36,732 nucleotides of DNA from the NCBI GenBank assembly GCA_017434555.1, contig JAFRFB010000010.1, forward strand, positions 1 to 36,732. Direction: 5' to 3'. Under the pieces are notes generated by a model. It was not told the DNA's origin, did no database searches, and saw nothing but the letters and a program-made list of their open reading frames with translations. Positions 36,301 to 36,732 of the stretch are shown here, piece by piece (within the stretch, counting starts at the first letter, position 1; each line of letters begins with the position of its first letter). The translations under genes were made by a program, and so were the position numbers. The stretch is from Methanobrevibacter sp. (GTDB lineage: Archaea > Methanobacteriota > Methanobacteria > Methanobacteriales > Methanobacteriaceae).

Positions 36301-36732
36301 ACGTGGGTTAAATTACCTTCAACTAAAGTTAAACCTTCCGGAAGGACATCTTCAATTACGACATTTGTAGCGTTGGACGGACCATTATTAGTAACTGTAA
36401 TAGTGAAAGTCACTTCATCACCAACAATAGCGTCATCATAATCAACTACTTTTGTAATGTCTAAATTCAAGAGATATTTAGCTTCAACAGTGTCATTGTC
36501 CTCTACAACAGTTGTGTTTTCACTGCAGTTAACACCAGCAATGTTTTCGAAAGTACCATTGGTTTTAACTCTAACCTGAACCCAAGTAGTGTAGGTTTCG
36601 TTAGCAGCCAATTCCTTAATGTTCCAAACGATTTTTTGACCATCTCTGGTGTAGTTGCCTCCAGCATTGACAATTTCAAATGCATTTACTAACTCATCAG
36701 CAATAATAACGTCAGTAGCACGAACAATACCG
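33306..36732 (-). CDS. Adhesin-like surface protein with DUF11 repeats (5' end cut by window)
   Basis: The reading frame is open from the window edge to the stop at 33306: 1141 residues without the N-terminus. The protein is a chain of roughly ten immunoglobulin-like DUF11 units of about 100-115 residues, each with D-(I/L)-x-(I/V)-x-K-x-x-D, V-G-D-x-V-T-F-T-I-x-V-T-N-x-G, A-T-N-V and (L/V)-P-(E/D)-G-L signatures. Two unit types alternate in the first half. It is very rich in Asn-x-Ser/Thr sequons and poor in lysine clusters, fitting a glycosylated outside protein. The C-terminus has a P-E-E-P-E spacer, T-G-N-P, a hydrophobic helix and R-R-R-K-H, a likely anchoring or sorting signal. The TTG/Leu at 36611 is internal, not the start. 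Such proteins are abundant in Methanobrevibacter and thought to mediate adhesion. Confidence 0.9.
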   Translation of the reverse strand, partial: GIVRATDVIIADELVNAFEIVNAGGNYTRDGQKIVWNIKELAANETYTTWVQVRVKTNGTFENIAGVNCSENTTVVEDNDTVEAKYLLNLDITKVVDYDDAIVGDEVTFTITVTNNGPSNATNVVIEDVLPEGLTLVEGNLTHVLKLLESGANYTFTVKAKTTRLGNFTNVVSVKCYENDTVKTDNATVRVFVTDIKINKTADVNSVLVNDLVNFTIVIRDHGGLRATNVRIYDTLDDAFEFVAAGGNYVRNGQEIIWNVGSLAPEQTYTTWVQVRVKANGTFDNIAYVNCSEEPTLQEDNDSVEAVYDVVLDITKVVDFADTIVGDEVTFTIDVTNNGRSNATNVTIEDVLPDGLELVEGNLSQVISLAPGETYTFTVKAKTTSLGYFTNEVSVSCYENSTVKSANATVGVFTTDIKINKTADVHSVLVNDLVNFTVDIRNHGKAQATNVNITDVLDDAFEFIAAGGNYVRNGQNIIWYVGNLASEQSYSTWVQVRVKTNGTFDNVASVNCTEEPTNQHSNDTVEAHYEVNLDVVKVVDGDDYGIGDIATFNITVTNKGPSNATNVTIRDVLPEGLELVEGNLTYVIPFLGINESFDFTIKARTLRSSHFTNVVYVSCYENSTEKSANATVDVYNPDLKIIKVSDVNSTIVGKLINFTIVVYNHGISDATGVIISDILDTSAFEVKDYSEAFTMDGDKLVWNIDCIADNESYTVWIVVEALTNGTFVNTATVNCTEETVVKQSNVSVIVNRPDLSVVKTALDEFVYSGNQTSFVINVTNTGDIELNELFIDEIIPEGLVYDSFIGSNWTVNGTKFYYNGSLAVGESVQLIVVVNTTVSGNFTNVITAGADGVANKTAQDSVLVYTPNLTVRIISNTPSVIVGQPVSFTVVVTNDGDCLLGAVHVDNFFPEGLTYTEFTGDLWTKEGNRFLYGVSLAPGESANYTLYFDTTRGGTFVPEVVAGSNLTSNATARAYSNNTTVVIVPGIDVTKVVDKASVNIGDAVVFTITVRNTGDCTLGDIFVIDELPDALEFISFNGNGWTKDGNRYIYSGTLAAGESVSFTIVCNATKAANVTNVVIAGSNMTGNVSANASVSINETHVEPVVPEEPEQVPIDTKATGNPIFMLLLIIFALVPLRRRKH
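34844..36732 (-). repeat. Tandem ~666-bp (222-codon) repeats in the adhesin gene
   Basis: The tryptophan codon of the W-V-Q-V-R-V-K segment recurs at 36582-36584, 35916-35918 and 35253-35255, giving periods of 666 and 663 bases. Each period holds one A-type and one B-type DUF11 unit and is strongly similar at DNA level. The last copy diverges in its B unit. The array continues beyond the window edge. Confidence 0.85.

Noticed and set aside
36503-36685. Separate small minus-strand gene at the window edge
   Set aside because: It is an alternative frame inside the adhesin gene, whose own frame is open to the edge and matches the repeat pattern residue by residue.
34844-36732. Long direct repeats that might be taken for CRISPR or a mobile element
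   Set aside because: The repeat period is about 666 bases, in frame within one coding region, with no short repeats, spacers, terminal inverted repeats or transposase.

Overview
The window looks like chromosome of a methanogenic archaeon of the order Methanobacteriales, most likely a Methanobrevibacter-like gut or rumen species. The DNA is AT-rich. Ribosome binding sites follow the archaeal GGTGAT/GGAGG pattern, and TTG starts are supported for several genes. The gene set is methanogen-specific: coenzyme F420 synthesis (cofD, cofE, arfA), methanofuran (mfnA), methanopterin (mptD), methyl-CoM reductase activation factor A2 (atwA), a probable methanogenesis-marker-9 protein and archaeal IMP cyclohydrolase (purO). 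An MreB-like protein, a sortase and a giant DUF11-repeat surface protein fit the pseudomurein-walled Methanobacteriales. I saw no rRNA, tRNA, CRISPR array, intact insertion sequence or prophage.

Layout. 1-2.1 kb: a small TM2-like membrane protein, hisG (minus) and the wreck of an Rpn-type nuclease/transposase gene. 2.1-5.9 kb: a two-KH-domain RNA-binding protein with a hairpin terminator, then the topoisomerase VI operon (top6B-top6A). 5.9-8.4 kb: a metal-resistance cassette of a CsoR-type repressor, a P1B ATPase without its own metal-binding domain, and a free CopZ-like chaperone. Two near-identical TATACCC-N4-RGGTATA palindromes stand before the repressor and the ATPase. 8.6-13.5 kb: archaeal type II GAPDH, an endonuclease IV relative, a membrane-anchored phosphoesterase, a single-domain AAA ATPase and an overlapping membrane protein. 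13.5-15.9 kb (minus): hemA, a SirC-like precorrin-2 dehydrogenase and the marker-9-like protein, in one operon for tetrapyrroles (precursors of heme d1/F430/B12-type cofactors). 16-17.1 kb: a duplicated small membrane protein overlapping a YgjP-like zinc peptidase. 17.1-22.6 kb (minus): atwA, a Dus-like TIM-barrel protein, arfA, cofD, cofE, purO, tightly spaced and mostly cofactor or nucleotide synthesis.

22.6-28.8 kb is the least explained part and my candidate for an undescribed system. It holds an ExbB/ExbD proton-channel pair in an organism expected to have no outer membrane, RNase HII, an MreB-like actin homolog co-transcribed with an unrecognised 212-residue protein, and, divergently, a membrane-anchored DUF515-like/SAF-like protein followed by a sortase. 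28.8-32.6 kb: mptD (directly abutting the sortase gene), mfnA and ppsA. 32.6-33.3 kb is mostly non-coding with a possible gene fragment. From 33.3 kb to the window edge (minus, cut at its 5' end) runs a DUF11-repeat adhesin-like protein. Its ~222-residue repeats are tandem at DNA level, and its C-terminus ends in TGNP, a membrane helix and RRRKH, which could be a wall- or membrane-sorting signal.
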